Assembly: GCA_963556195.1 (NCBI GenBank)
Contig: CAUVYP010001198.1
Location: 62,001-126,000 of the forward strand
DNA from: Sepiola atlantica
Lineage: Eukaryota > Mollusca > Cephalopoda > Sepiida > Sepiolidae
Reading direction: 5' to 3'
Length of the DNA stretch: 64,000 nt
Part shown: positions 12,004-25,206 of the stretch, one piece after another
Layout: every line of letters begins with the position of its first letter
Numbering within the stretch: position 1 is the stretch's first letter
Made by a program: the position numbers and the translations under genes
Notes under the pieces: generated by a model
What the model saw: the letters and a program-made list of their open reading frames with translations, nothing else
What the model was told of the DNA's origin: nothing
Databases searched by the model: none

Positions 12004-15000
12004 TTAGCGCGTTTTAAAGTTGATATCGCTTTTGTTTATAACTTCCACATTTATTCGAATTATGCCACGATACTTTGCAGACAGTCGCGGAGACATGTTT
12101 TCTACTGAAGTACCAAGTTTCAGAAGTGCAGCTCTTGTACTGCCGGAGATATGTCGATACAAACTGAATACGCAAAACATCAACAAAATTTAGCGCGTTT
12201 TAAAGTTGATATCGCTTTTGTTAATAACTTCCACATTTATTCGAATTGTGCCACGAAACTTTGCAGACAGTCGCGGAGACATGTTTTCTACTGCAGTACC
12301 AAGTTCCAGAAGTGCAGCTTTTGTACTGCCGAAGATATGTCGATACAAACTGAATACGCAAAACATGAACAAAATTTAGCGCGTTTTAAAGTTGATATCG
12401 CTTTTGTTAATAACTTCCACATTTATTCGGATTGTGCCACGAAACTTTGCAGACAGTCGCGGAGACAGATTTTCTACTGAGGTACCAAGTTTCAGAAGTG
12501 CAGCTCTTGTACTGCCGGAGATATGTCGATACAAACTGAATACGCAAAACATCAACAAAATTTAGCGCGTTTTAAAGTTGATATCGCTTTTGTTAATAAC
12601 TTCCACATTTATTCGAATTGTGCCACGAAACTTTGCAGACAGTCGCGGAGACAGATTTTCTACTGAAGTACCAAGTTTCAGAAGTGCAGCTCTTGTACTG
12701 CCGGAGATATGTCGATACAAACTGAATACGCAAAACATGAACAAAATTTAGCGCGTTTTAAAGTTGATATCGCTTTTGTTAATAACTTCCACATTTATTC
12801 GAATTGTGCAACGAAACTTTGCAGACAGTCGCGGAGACATGTTTTCTACTGAAGTACCAAGTTTCAGCAGTGCAGCTTTTGTACTGCCGGAGATATGTCG
12901 ATACAAACTGAATACGAAAAACATCAACAAAATTTAGCGCGTTTTAAAGTTGATATCGCTTTTGTTGATAACTTCCACATTTATTCGAATTGTACCACGA
13001 AACTTTGCAGACAGTCGCGGACAGGCCTCTGCAACTGAAGTACCAAGTTTCAGAAGTGCAGCTTTTGTACTGCCGGAGATATGTCGATACAAACTGAATA
13101 CGCAAAACATGAACAAAATTTAGCGCGTTTTAAAGTTGATATCGCTTTTGTTAATAACTTCCACATTTATTCGAATTGTCCCACGAAACTTTGCAGACAG
13201 TCGCGGAGACAGATTTACTACTGAGGTTCTAAGTTTCAGAAGTGCAGCTCTCGTACTGCCGGAGATATGTCGATACAAACTGAATACGCAAAACATGAAC
13301 AACATTTAGCGCGTTTTAAAGTTGATATCGCTTTTGTTTATAACTTCCACATTTATTCGAATTGTGCCACGAAACTTTGCAGACAGTCGCCGAGACATTT
13401 TTCCTACTGAAGTACCAAGTTTCAGAAGTGCAGCTCTTGTACTGCCGGAGATATGTCGATATAAACTGAATACGCAAAACATCAACACAATTTTGCGCGT
13501 TTTAAAGTTGATATCGCTTTTGTTAATAACTTCAATATTTATTCGAATTGTGCCACGAAACTTTGTAGACAGTCGCGGAGACTGATTTTCTACTGAAGTA
13601 CCAAGTTTCAGACGTGCAGCTCTTGTACTGCCGGAGATATGTCGATACAAACTGAATACGCAAAACATCAACTAAATTTAGCGCGTTTTAAAGTTCATAT
13701 CGCTTTTGTTTATAACTTCCACATTTATTCGAATTGTGCCACGAAACTTTGCAGACAGTCGCGGAGACATGGTTTCTACTGAAGTACCAAGTTTCAGAAG
13801 TGAAGCTCTTGTACTGCCGGAGATATGTCGATACAAACTGAATACGCAAAACATCAACAAAATTTAGCGCGTTTTAAAGTTGATACCGCTTTTGTTGATA
13901 ACTTCCACATTTATTCGAATTGTACAACGAAACTTTGCAGACAGTCGCGGACTGGCCTCTGCAACTGAAGTACCAAGTATCAGAAGTGCAGCTCTTGTAC
14001 TGCCGGAGATATGTCGATACAAACTGAATACGCAAAACATCAACAAAATTTAGCGCGTTTTAAAGTTGATATCGCTTTTGTTAATAACTTCCACATTTAT
14101 TCGAATTGTGCCACGAAACTTTGCAGACAGTCGCGGAGACAGATTTACTACTGAGGTACCAAGTTTCAGAAGTGCAGCTCTTGTACTGCCGGAGATATGT
14201 CGATACAAACTGAATACGCAAAACATCAACAAAATTTAGCGCGTTTTAAAGTTGATATCGCTTTTGTTAATAACTTCCATATTTATTCGAATTTTGCCAC
14301 GAAACATTGCAGACAGTCGCGGATAGACGTTTTCTACTTAAGTACCAAGTTTCAGAAGTGCAGCTCCATTACTGCCGGAGATATGTCGATACAAACTGAA
14401 TACGCAAAACATCAACAAAATTTAGCGCGTTTTAAAGTTGATATAGCTTTTGTTAATAACTTCCACATTTATTCGAATTGTGCCACGAAACTTTGCAGAC
14501 AGTCGCGGATAGACGTTTTCTACTGAAGTACCAAGTTTCAGAAGTGCAGCTCTTGTACTGCCGGAGATATGTCGATATAAACTGAATACGCAAAACATCA
14601 ACAAAAGTTAGCGCGTTTTAAAGTTGATATCGCTTTTGTTGATAACTTCCACATTTATTCGAATTGTACCACGAAACTTTGCAGACAGTCGCGGACAGGC
14701 CTCTGCAACTGAAGTACCAAGTTTCAGAAGTGTAGCTCTTGTACTGCCGGAGATATGTCGATACAAACTGAATACGCAAAACATCAATAACATTTAGCGC
14801 GTTTTAAAGTTGATATCGCTTTTGTTTATAACTTCAACATTTATTCGAATTGTGCCACGAAACTTTGCAGAAAGTCGCGGAGACATATTTTCTACTGAAG
14901 TACCAAGTTTCAGAAGTGCAGCTCTTGTACTGCCGGAGATATGTCGATATAAACTGAATACGCAAAACATCAACAAAATTTAGCGCGTTTTAAAGTTAAT

Positions 15001-17583
15001 ATAGCTTTTGTTAATAACTTCCACATTTATTCGAATTGTTCCACGAAATTTTGAAGACAGTCGCGGAGACATGTTTTCTACTGAAGTAGCAAGTTCCAGA
15101 AGTGCAGCTTTTGTACTGCCGGAGATATGTCGATACAAACTGAATACGCAAAACATGAACAAAATTTAGCGCGTTTTAAAGTTGATATCGCTTTTGTTAA
15201 TAACTTCCACATTTATTCGAATTGTGCCACGAAACTTTGCAGACAGTCGCGGAGACATGTTTTCTACTGAAGTACCAAGTTTCAGAAGTGCAGCTCTTGT
15301 ACTGCCGGAGATATGTCGATACAAACTGAATACGCAAAACATCAACAAAATTTAGCGCGTTTTAAAGTTGATATCGGTTTTGGTGATAACTTCCACATTT
15401 ATTCGAATTGTACCACGAAACTTTGCAGACAGTCGCGGATAGGCCTCTTCAATTGAAGTACCAAGTTTCAGAAGTGCAGCTCTTGTACTGCTGGAGATAT
15501 GTCGATACAAACTGAATACGCAAAACATCAACATAATTTTGCGCGTTTTAAAGTTGATATCGCTTTTGTTAATAACTTCAATATTTATTCGAATTGTGTC
15601 ACGAAACTTTGTAGACAGTCGCGGAGACTGATTTTCTACTGAAGTACCAAGTTTCAGAAGTGCAGCTCCTGTACTGCCGGAGATATTACGATAACAACCG
15701 AATACGCAAAACATCAACAAAATTTAGCGCGTTTTAAAGTTTATATCGCTTTTGTTAATAACTTCCACATTTATTCGAATTGTGCCACGAAACTTTGCAG
15801 ACAGTCGCGGATAGGCCTCTTCGACTGAAGTACCAAGTTTCAGAAGTGCAGCTCTTGTACTGCCGGAGATATGTCGATACAAACTGAATACGCAAAACAT
15901 CAACAAAATTTAGCGCGTTTTAAAGTTGATATAGCTTTTGTTAATAACTTCCACATTTATTCGAATTGTGCCACGAAACTTTGCAGACAGTCGCGGATAG
16001 ACGTTTTCTACTGAAGTACCAAGTTTCAGAAGTGCAGCTCTTGTACTGCCGGAGATATGTCGATATAAACTGAATACGCAAAACATCAACAAAAGTTAGC
16101 GCGTTTTAAAGTTGATATCGCTTTTGTTGATAACTTCCACATTTATTCGAATTGTACCACGAAACTTTGCAGACAGTCGCGGACAGGCCTCTGCAACTGA
16201 AGTACCAAGTTTCAGAAGTGTAGCTCTTGTACTGCCGGAGATATGTCGATACAAACTGAATACGCAAAACATCAATAACATTTAGCGCGTTTTAAAGTTG
16301 ATATCGCTTTTGTTTATAACTTCAACATTTATTCGAATTGTGCCACGAAACTTTGCAGAAAGTCGCGGAGACATATTTTCTACTGAAGTACCAAGTTTCA
16401 GAAGTGCAGCTCTTGTACTGCCGGAGATATGTCGATATAAACTGAATACGCAAAACATCAACAAAATTTAGCGCGTTTTAAAGTTGATATAGCTTTTGTT
16501 AATAACTTCCACATTTATTCGAATTGTGCCACGAAACTTTGAAGACAGTCGCGGAGACATGTTTTCTACTGAAGTAGCAAGTTCCAGAAGTGCAGCTTTT
16601 GTACTGCCGGAGATATGTCGATACAAACTGAATACGCAAAACATGAACAAAATTTAGCGCGTTTTAAAGTTGATATCGCTTTTGTTAATAACTTCCACAT
16701 TTATTCGAATTGTGCCACGAAACTTTGCAGACAGTCGCGGAGACAGATTTACTACTGAAGTACCAAGTTTCAGAAGTGCAGCTCTTGTACTGCCGGAGAT
16801 ATGTCGATACAAACTGAATACGCAAAACATCAACAAAATTTAGCGCGTTTTAAAGTTGATATCGGTTTTGGTGATAACTTCCACATTTATTCGAATTGTA
16901 CCACGAAACTTTGCAGACAGTCGCGGATAGGCCTCTTCAATTGAAGTACCAAGTTTCAGAAGTGCAGCTCTTGTACTGCCGGAGATATGTCGATACAAAC
17001 TGAATACGCAAAACATCAACATAATTTTGCGCGTTTTAAAGTTGATATCGCTTTTGTTAATAACTTCAATATTTATTCGAATTGTGTCTCGAAACTTTGT
17101 AGACAGTCGCGGAGACTGATTTTCTACTGAAGTACCAAGTTTCAGAAGTGCAGCTCCTGTACTGCCGGAGATATGTCGATAACAACCGAATACGCAAAAC
17201 ATCAACAAAATTTAGCGCGTTTTAAAGTTGATATCGCTTTTGTTAATAACTTCCACATTTATTCGAATTGTGCCACGAAACTTTGCAGACAGTCGCGGAT
17301 AGGCCTCTTCGACTGAAGTACCAAGTTTCAGAAGTGCAGCTCTTGTACTGCCGGAGATATGTCGATACAAACTGAATACGCAAAACATCAACAAAATTTA
17401 GCGCGTTTTAAAGTTGATATCGCTTTTGTTAATAACTTCCACATTTATTCGAATTGTGCCACGAAACTTTGCAGACAGTCGCGGAGACATGTTTTCTACT
17501 GAAGTACCAAGTTTCAGAAGTGCAGCTTTTGTACTGCCGGAGATATGTCGATACAAACTGAATACGCAAAACATCAACAAAAT
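12004..17583. repeat. Block B HOR copy 1 (30 monomers, 5,580 bp)
   Basis: It is recognised by a marker monomer with ATTATGCCACGATACTTTG near 12,057, which recurs exactly 5,580 bp later near 17,637. Further shared markers include CTGCAGTACC after an M cassette, the CGCCGAGACATTTTTCC monomer near 13,388, and a monomer with ATTTTGCCACGAAACATTG near 14,291. Relative to copy 2 it holds two extra monomers near 12,750-13,300 and a second copy of an 8-mer (see 14,422-17,397), and it lacks one N monomer of the 20,374 doublet. All differences are whole monomers. Confidence 0.87.
14422..17397. repeat. Tandem duplication of an 8-mer (2 x 1,488 bp)
   Basis: Monomers 14,422-15,909 are repeated at 15,910-17,397 with an offset of exactly 1,488 bp. 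Cassette order is V, A, M-like, M, M or N, E-like plus Q dimer, E. Rare markers repeat at the same offset, such as CAAAAGTTAGCG at the end of the V monomer, GGTTTTGGTGATAAC, and CGATAACAACCG. Block B copy 2 carries this 8-mer once, so it was duplicated in copy 1 or lost from copy 2. One monomer differs between the copies almost only in its cassette (see findings). Confidence 0.88.
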
Positions 17584-20500
17584 TTAGCGCGTTTTAAAGT
17601 TGATATCGCTTTTGTTAATAACTTCCACATTTATTCGAATTATGCCACGATACTTTGCAGACAGTCGCGGAGACATGTTTTCTACTGAAGTACCAAGTTT
17701 CAGAAGTGCAGCTCTTGTACTGCCGGAGATATGTCGATACAAACTGAATACGCAAAACATCAACAAAATTTAGCGCGTTTTAAAGTTGATATCGCTTTTG
17801 TTAATAACTTCCACATTTATTCGAATTGTGCCACGAAACTTTGCAGACAGTCGCGGAGACATGTTTTCTACTGCAGTACCAAGTTCCAGAAGTGCAGCTT
17901 TTATACTGCCGAAGATATGTCGATACAAACTGAATACGCAAAACATGAACAAAATTTAGCGCGTTTTAAAGTTGATATCGCTTTTGTTAATAACTTCCAC
18001 ATTTATTCGGATTGTGCCACGAAACTTTGCAGACAGTCGCGGAGACAGATTTACTACTGAGGTACCAAGTTTCAGAAGTGCAGCTCTTGTACTGCCGGAG
18101 ATATGTCGATACAAACTGAATACGCAAAACATCAACAAAATTTAGCGCGTTTTAAAGTTGATATCGCTTTTGTTAATAACTTCCACATTTATTCGAATTG
18201 TGCCACGAAACTTTGCAGACAGTCGCGGAGACAGATTTTCTACTGAAGTACCAAGTTTCAGAAGTGCAGCTTTTGTACTGCCGGAGATATGTCGATACAA
18301 ACTGAATACGCAAAACATCAACAAAATTTAGCGCGTTTTAAAGTTGATATCGCTTTTGTTGATAACTTCCACATTTATTCGAATTGTACCACGAAACTTT
18401 GCAGACAGTCGCGGACAGGCCTCTGCAACTGAAGTACCAAGTTTCAGAAGTGCAGCTTTTGTACTGCCGGAGATATGTCGATACAAACTGAATACGCAAA
18501 ACATGAACAACATTTAGCGCGTTTTAAAGTTGATATCGCTTTTGTTAATAACTTCCACATTTATTCGAATTGTGCCACGAAACTTTGCAGACAGTCGCCG
18601 AGACATTTTTCCTACTGAAGTACCAAGTTTCAGAAGTGCAGCTCTTGTACTGCCGGAGATATGTCGATATAAACTGAATACGCAAAACATCAACACAATT
18701 TTGCGCGTTTTAAAGTTGATATCGCTTTTGTTAATAACTTCAATATTTATTCGAATTGTGCCACGAAACTTTGTAGACAGTCGCGGAGACTGATTTTCTA
18801 CTGAAGTACCAAGTTTCAGACGTGCAGCTCTTGTACTGCCGGAGATATGTCGATACAAACTGAATACGCAAAACATCAACTAAATTTAGCGCGTTTTAAA
18901 GTTCATATCGCTTTTGTTTATAACTTCCACATTTATTCGAATTGTGCCACGAAACTTTGCAGACAGTCGCGGAGACATGGTTTCTACTGAAGTACCAAGT
19001 TTCAGAAGTGAAGCTCTTGTACTGCCGGAGATATGTCGATACAAACTGAATACGCAAAACATCAACAAAATTTAGCGCGTTTTAAAGTTGATACCGCTTT
19101 TGTTGATAACTTCCACATTTATTCGAATTGTACAACGAAACTTTGCAGACAGTCGCGGACAGGCCTCTGCAACTGAAGTACCAAGTATCAGAAGTGCAGC
19201 TCTTGTACTGCCGGAGATATGTCGATACAAACTGAATACGCAAAACATCAACAAAATTTAGCGCGATTTAAAGTTGATATCGCTTTTGTTAATAACTTCC
19301 ACATTTATTCGAATTGTGCCACGAAACTTTGCAGACAGTCGCGGAGACAGATTTACTACTGAGGTACCAAGTTTCAGAAGTGCAGCTCTTGTACTGCCGG
19401 AGATATGTCGATACAAACTGAATACGCAAAACATCAACAAAATTTAGCGCGTTTTAAAGTTGATATCGCTTTTGTTAATAACTTCCATATTTATTCGAAT
19501 TTTGCCACGAAACATTGCAGACAGTCGCGGATAGACGTTTTCTACTTAAGTACCAAGTTTCAGAAGTGCAGCTCCATTACTGCCGGAGATATGTCGATAC
19601 AAACTGAATACGCAAAACATCAACAAAATTTAGCGCGTTTTAAAGTTGATATAGCTTTTGTTAATAACTTCCACATTTATTCGAATTGTGCCACGAAACT
19701 TTGCAGACAGTCGCGGATAGACGTTTTCTACTGAAGTACCAAGTTTCAGAAGTGCAGCTCTTGTACTGCCGGAGATATGTCGATATAAACTGAATACGCA
19801 AAACATCAACAAAAGTTAGCGCGTTTTAAAGTTGATAGTGCTTTTGTTGATAACTTCCACATTTATTCGAATTGTACCACGAAACTTTGCAGACAGTCGC
19901 GGACAGGCCTCTGCAACTGAAGTACCAAGTTTCAGAAGTGTAGCTCTTGTACTGCCGGAGATATGTCGATACAAACTGAATACGCAAAACATCAACAACA
20001 TTTAGCGCGTTTTAAAGTTGATGTCGCTTTTGTTTATAACTTCAACATTTATTCGAATTGTGCCACGAAACTTTGCAGAAAGTCGCGGAGACATATTTTC
20101 TACTGAAGTACCAAGTTTCAGAAGTGCAGCTCTTGTACTGCCGGAGATATGTCGATATAAACTGAATACGCAAAACATCAACAAAATTTAGTGCGTTTTA
20201 AAGTTGATATAGCTTTTGTTAATAACTTCCACATTTATTCGAATTGTGCCACGAAACTTTGAAGACAGTCGCGGAGACATGTTTTCTACTGAAGTACCAA
20301 GTTCCAGAAGTGCAGCTTTTGTACTGCCGGAGATATGTCGATACAAACTGAATACGCAAAACATCAACAAAATTTAGCGCGTTTTAAAGTTGATATCGCT
20401 TTTGTTAATAACTTCCACATTTATTCGAATTGTGCCACGAAACTTTGCAGACAGTCGCGGCGACAGATTTACTACTGAAGTACCAAGTTTCAGAAGTGCA

Positions 20501-21489
20501 GCTCTTGTACTGCTGGAGATATGTCGATACAAACTGAATACGCAAAACATCAACAAAATTTAGCGCGTTTTAAAGTTGATATCGCTTTTGTTAATAACTT
20601 CCACATTTATTCGAATTGTGCCACGAAACTTTGCAGACAGTCGCGGAGACAGATTTACTACTGAAGTACCAAGTTTCAGAAGTGCAGCTCTTGTACTGCT
20701 GGAGATATGTCGATACAAACTGAATACGCAAAACATCAACAAAATTTAGCGCGTTTTAAAGTTGATATCGGTTTTGGTGATAACTTCCACATTTATTCGA
20801 ATTGTACCACGAAACTTTGCAGACAGTCGCGGATAGGCCTCTTCAATTGAAGTACCAAGTTTCAGAAGTGCAGCTCTTGTACTGCCGGAGATATGTCGAT
20901 ACAAACTGAATACGCAAAACATCAACATAATTTTGCGCGTTTTAAAGTTGATATCGCTTTTGTTAATAACTTCAATATTTATTCGAATTGTGTCACGAAA
21001 CTTTGTAGACAGTCGCGGAGACTGATTTTCTACTGAAGTACCAAGTTTCAGAAGTGCAGCTCCTGTACTGCCGGAGATATGTCGATAACAACCGAATACG
21101 CAAAACATCAACAAAATTTAGCGCGTTTTAAAGTTGATATCGCTTTTGTTAATAACTTCCACATTTATTCGAATTGTGCCACGAAACTTTGCAGACAGTC
21201 GCGGATAGGCCTCTTCGACTGAAGTACCAAGTTTCAGAAGTGCAGCTCTTGTACTGCCGGAGATATGTCGATACAAACTGAATACGCAAAACATCAACAA
21301 AATTTAGCGCGTTTTAAAGTTGATATCGCTTTTGTTAATAACTTCCACATTTATTCGAATTGTGCCACGAAACTTTGCAGACAGTCGCGGAGACATGTTT
21401 TCTACTGAAGTACCAAGTTTCAGAAGTGCAGCTTTTGTACTGCCGGAGATATGTCGATACAAACTGAATACGCAAAACATCAACAAAAT
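17584..21489. repeat. Block B HOR copy 2 (21 monomers, 3,906 bp)
   Basis: It parallels copy 1 at offset 5,580 near its start, 5,394 after loss of one monomer, and 5,208 from 18,514 after loss of a second. At 20,374-20,745 an N-class monomer is present twice in tandem, which shifts the offset back by one monomer. The monomer at 18,328 joins an A cassette to the CATGAACAACATTTAG end of a different copy 1 monomer, so it is a chimera made by the deletion. Confidence 0.85.
20374..20745. repeat. Single-monomer tandem duplication (2 x 186 bp)
   Basis: Two adjacent N-class monomers, both ending TGTACTGCTGGAGATATG. I see one difference: GCGGCGACAG in the first against GCGGAGACAG in the second. Block B copy 1 has only one monomer at this place. 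This is the smallest duplication step seen in the window. Confidence 0.8.
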
Positions 21490-22047
21490 TTAGCGCGTTT
21501 TAAAGTTGATATCGCTTTTGTTGATAACTTCCACATTTATTCGAATTGTACCACGAAACTTTGCAGACAGTCGCGGATAGGCCTCTGCAACTGAAGTACT
21601 AAGTTTCAGAAGTGCAGCTCTTGTACTGCCGGAGATATGTCGATATAAACTGAATACGCAAAACATCAACAAAATTTAGCGCGTTTTAAAGTTGATATAG
21701 CTTTTGTTAATAACTTCCACATTTATTCGAATTGTGCCACGAAACTTTGCAGACAGTCGCGGAGACATGTTTTCTACTGAAGTACCAAGTTCCAGAAGTG
21801 CAGCTTTTGTACTGCCGGAGATATGTCGATACAAACTGAATACGCAAAACATGAACAAAATTTAGCGCGTTTTAAAGTTGATATCGCTTTTGTTAATAAC
21901 TTCCACATTTATTCGAATTGTGCCACGAAACTTTGCAGACAGTCGCGGAGACAGATTTACTACTGAAGTACCAAGTTTCAGAAGTGCAGCTCTTGTACTG
22001 CTGGAGATATGTCGATACAAACTGAATACGCAAAACATCAACAAAAT
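21490..22047. repeat. Partial third 8-mer at end of block B
   Basis: Three monomers (ataggcctctgcaa, M, N with TGCTGGAG) repeat the order found 1,488 bp earlier at 20,002-20,559. The series then breaks into block C at about 22,048. Confidence 0.65.
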
Positions 22048-23346
22048 TTAGCGCGTTTTAAAGTTGATATCGCTTTTGTTAATAACTTCCACATTTATTC
22101 GAATTGTGCCACGAAACTTTGCAGACAGTCGCGATGACAGATTTTCTACTGAAGTACCAAGTTTCAGAAGTGCAGCTCTTGTACTGCCGGAGATATGTCG
22201 ATACAAACTGAATACGCAAAACATCAACAAATTTTTGCGCGTTTTAAAGTTGATATCGCTTTTGTTAATAACTTCCACATTTATTCGAATTGTACCACGA
22301 AACTTTGCAGACAGTCGCGGATAGGCCTCTAACTGAAGTACCAAGATTCAGAAGTGCAGCTCTTGTACTGCCGGAGATATGTCGATACAAACTGAATACG
22401 CAAAACATCAACAAAATTTAGCGCGTTTTAAAGTTCATATCGCTTTTGTTTATAACTTCCACATTTATTCGAATTGTGCCACGAAACTTTGCAGACAGTC
22501 GCGGAGACATGGTTATACTGAAGTACCAAGTTCCAGAAGTGCAGCTTTTGTACTGCCGGAGATATGTCGATACAAACTGAATACGCCAATCATGAACAAA
22601 ATTTAGCGCGTTTTAAAGTTGATATCGCTTTTGTTAATAACTTCCACATTTATACGAATTGTGCCACGAAACTTAGCAGACAGTCGCGGAGACAGATTTA
22701 CTACTGAGGTACCAAGTTTCAGAAGTGCAGCTCTTGTACTGCCGGAGATATGTCGATAACAACCGAATACGCAAAACATCAACAAAATTTAGCGCGTTTT
22801 AAAGTTGATATACCTTTGTTAATAACTTCCACATTTATTCGAATTGTGCAACGAAACTTTGCAGACAGTCGAGGAGACAGATTTACTACTGAAGTACCAA
22901 GTTTCAGAAGTGCAGCTTTTGTACTGCCGGAGATATGTCGATACAAACTGAATACGCAAAACATCAACAAAATTTAGCGCGTTTTAAAGTTGATATCGCT
23001 TTTGTTAATAACTTCCACATTTATTCGAATTGTACCACGAAACTTTTGAGACAGTCGCAGATAGGCATTTTTCTACTGAAGTACCAAGTTTCAGAAGTGC
23101 AGCTCTTGTACTGCCGGAGATATGTCGATACAAACTGAATACGCAAAACATCAACAAAATTTAGCGCGTTTTAAAGTTGATATCGCTTTTGTTAATAACT
23201 TCAATATTTATTCGAATTGTGCCACGAAACTTTGCAGACAGTCGCTAAGACAGATTTTCTACTGAAGTACTAAGTTTCAGAAGTGCAGCTCTTGTACTGC
23301 CGGAGATATGTCGATACTAACTGAATACGCAAAACATCAACAAAAT
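22048..23346. repeat. Block C entry segment (7 monomers, 1,299 bp)
   Basis: The segment has several length-altered monomers: cassette ataggcctctaactg (2 bp short, near 22,320), acatggttatactg (1 bp short, near 22,510), GATATACCTTTG (1 bp short, near 22,811), and ataggcatttttctac (1 bp long, near 23,065). The same set of shortened monomers recurs in every unit of block D, and the complete segment, including the two monomers before 23,347, recurs at about 32,826-34,122. It is therefore a mobile module within the HOR system. Confidence 0.8.
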
Positions 23347-25206
23347 TTAGCGCGTTTTAAAGTTGATATAGCTTTTGTTAATAACTTCCACATTTATTCG
23401 AATTGTGCCACGAAACTTTGCAGACAGTCGCGGATAGACGTTTTCTACTGAAGTACCAAGTTTCAGAAGTGCAGCTCTTGTACTGCCGGAGATATGTCGA
23501 TACAAACTGAATACGCAAAACATCAACAACATTTAGCGCGTTTTAAAGTTGATATCGCTTTTGTTAATAACTTCCACATTTATTCGAATTGTGCTACGAA
23601 ACTTTGCAGACAGTCGCGGAGACAGATTTTTTACTGAAGTACTAAGTTTCAGAAGTGCAGCTCTTGTACTGCCGGAGATATGTCGATACAAACTGAATAC
23701 GCAAAACATCAACAAAATTTAGCGCGTTTTAAAGTTGATATAGCTTTTGTTAATAACTTCCACATTTATTCGAATTGTGCCACGAAACTTTGCAGACAGT
23801 CGCGGATAGACGTTTTCTACTGAAGTACCAAGTTTCAGAAGTGCAGCTCTTGTACTGCCGGAGATATGTCGATACAAACTGAATACGCAAAACATCAACA
23901 AAATTTAGCGCGTTTTAAAGTTGATATCGCTTTTGTTAATTACTTCTACATTTATTCGAATTGTGCCACGAAACTTTGCAGACAGTCGCGGAGAACTGTT
24001 TTCCACTGAAGTACTAAGTTTCAGAAGTGCAGCTTTTGTACTGCCGGAGATATGTCGATACAAACTGAATACGCAAAACATCAACAAAATTTAGCGCGTT
24101 TTAAAGTTGATATCGCTTTTGTTAATAACTTCCACATTTATTCGAATTGTGCCACGAAACTTTGCAGACAGTCGCGGAGACATGTTTTCAACTGAAGTAC
24201 CAAGTTTCAAAAGTGCAGCTCTTGTACTGCCGGAGATATGTCGATACAAACTGAATACGCAAAACATCAACAAAATTTAGCGCGTTTTAAAGTTGATATC
24301 GCTTTTGTTAATAACTTCCACATTTATTCGAATTGTACCACGAAACTTTGCAGACAGTCGTGGATAGGCCTCTTCGACTGAAGTACCAAGTTTCAAAAGT
24401 GCAGCTCTTGTACTGCCGGAGATATGTCGATACAAACTGAATACGCAAAACATCAACAACATTTAGCGCGTTTTAAAGTTGATATCGCTTTTGTTTATAA
24501 CTTCCACATTTATTCGAATTGTGCCACGAAACTTTGCAGAACGTCGCGGATAAGCCTCTTCTACTGAAGTACTAAGTTTCAGAAGTGCAGCTCTTGTACT
24601 GCCGGAGATATGTCGATATAAACTGAATACGCAAAACATCAACAAAATTTAGCGCCTTTTAAAGTTGATATCGCTTTTGTTAATAACTTCCACATTTATT
24701 CGAATTGTGCCACGAAACTTTGCAGACAGTCGCGGAGACATGTTTGCTACTGAAGTACCAAGTTTCAGAAGTGCAGCTTTTGTACTGCCGGAGATATGTC
24801 GATACAAACTGAATACGCAAAACATGAACAAAATTTAGCGCGTTTTAAAGTTGATATCGCTTTTGTTAATAACTTCCACATTTATTCGAATTGTGCCACG
24901 AAAATTTGCAGACAGTCGCGGAGACAGATTTACTACTGAAGTACCAAGTTTCAGAAGTGCAGCTCTTGTACTGCCGGAGATATGTCGATACAAACTGAAT
25001 ACGCAAAACATCAACAAAATTTAACGCGTTTTAAAGTTGATATCGCTTTTGTTAATAACTTCAACATTTATTCGAATTGTGCCACGAAACTTTGCAGACA
25101 GTCGCGGAGACAGATTTTCTACTGAAGTAGTAAGTTTCAGAAGTGCAGCTCTTGTACTGCCGGAGATATGTCGATACAAACTGAATACGCAAAACATCAA
25201 CAAAAT
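23347..25206. repeat. Block C 10-mer copy 1 (1,860 bp)
   Basis: Order of cassettes: V, L-like (agacagattttttac), V, S, M, E, E-like (ataagcctcttcta), M-like (acatgtttgcta), N, L with AGTAGTAAG. The V and E monomers share GATATAGC and GTACCACG signatures respectively. Copy 2 follows at offset 1,860. Confidence 0.85.
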
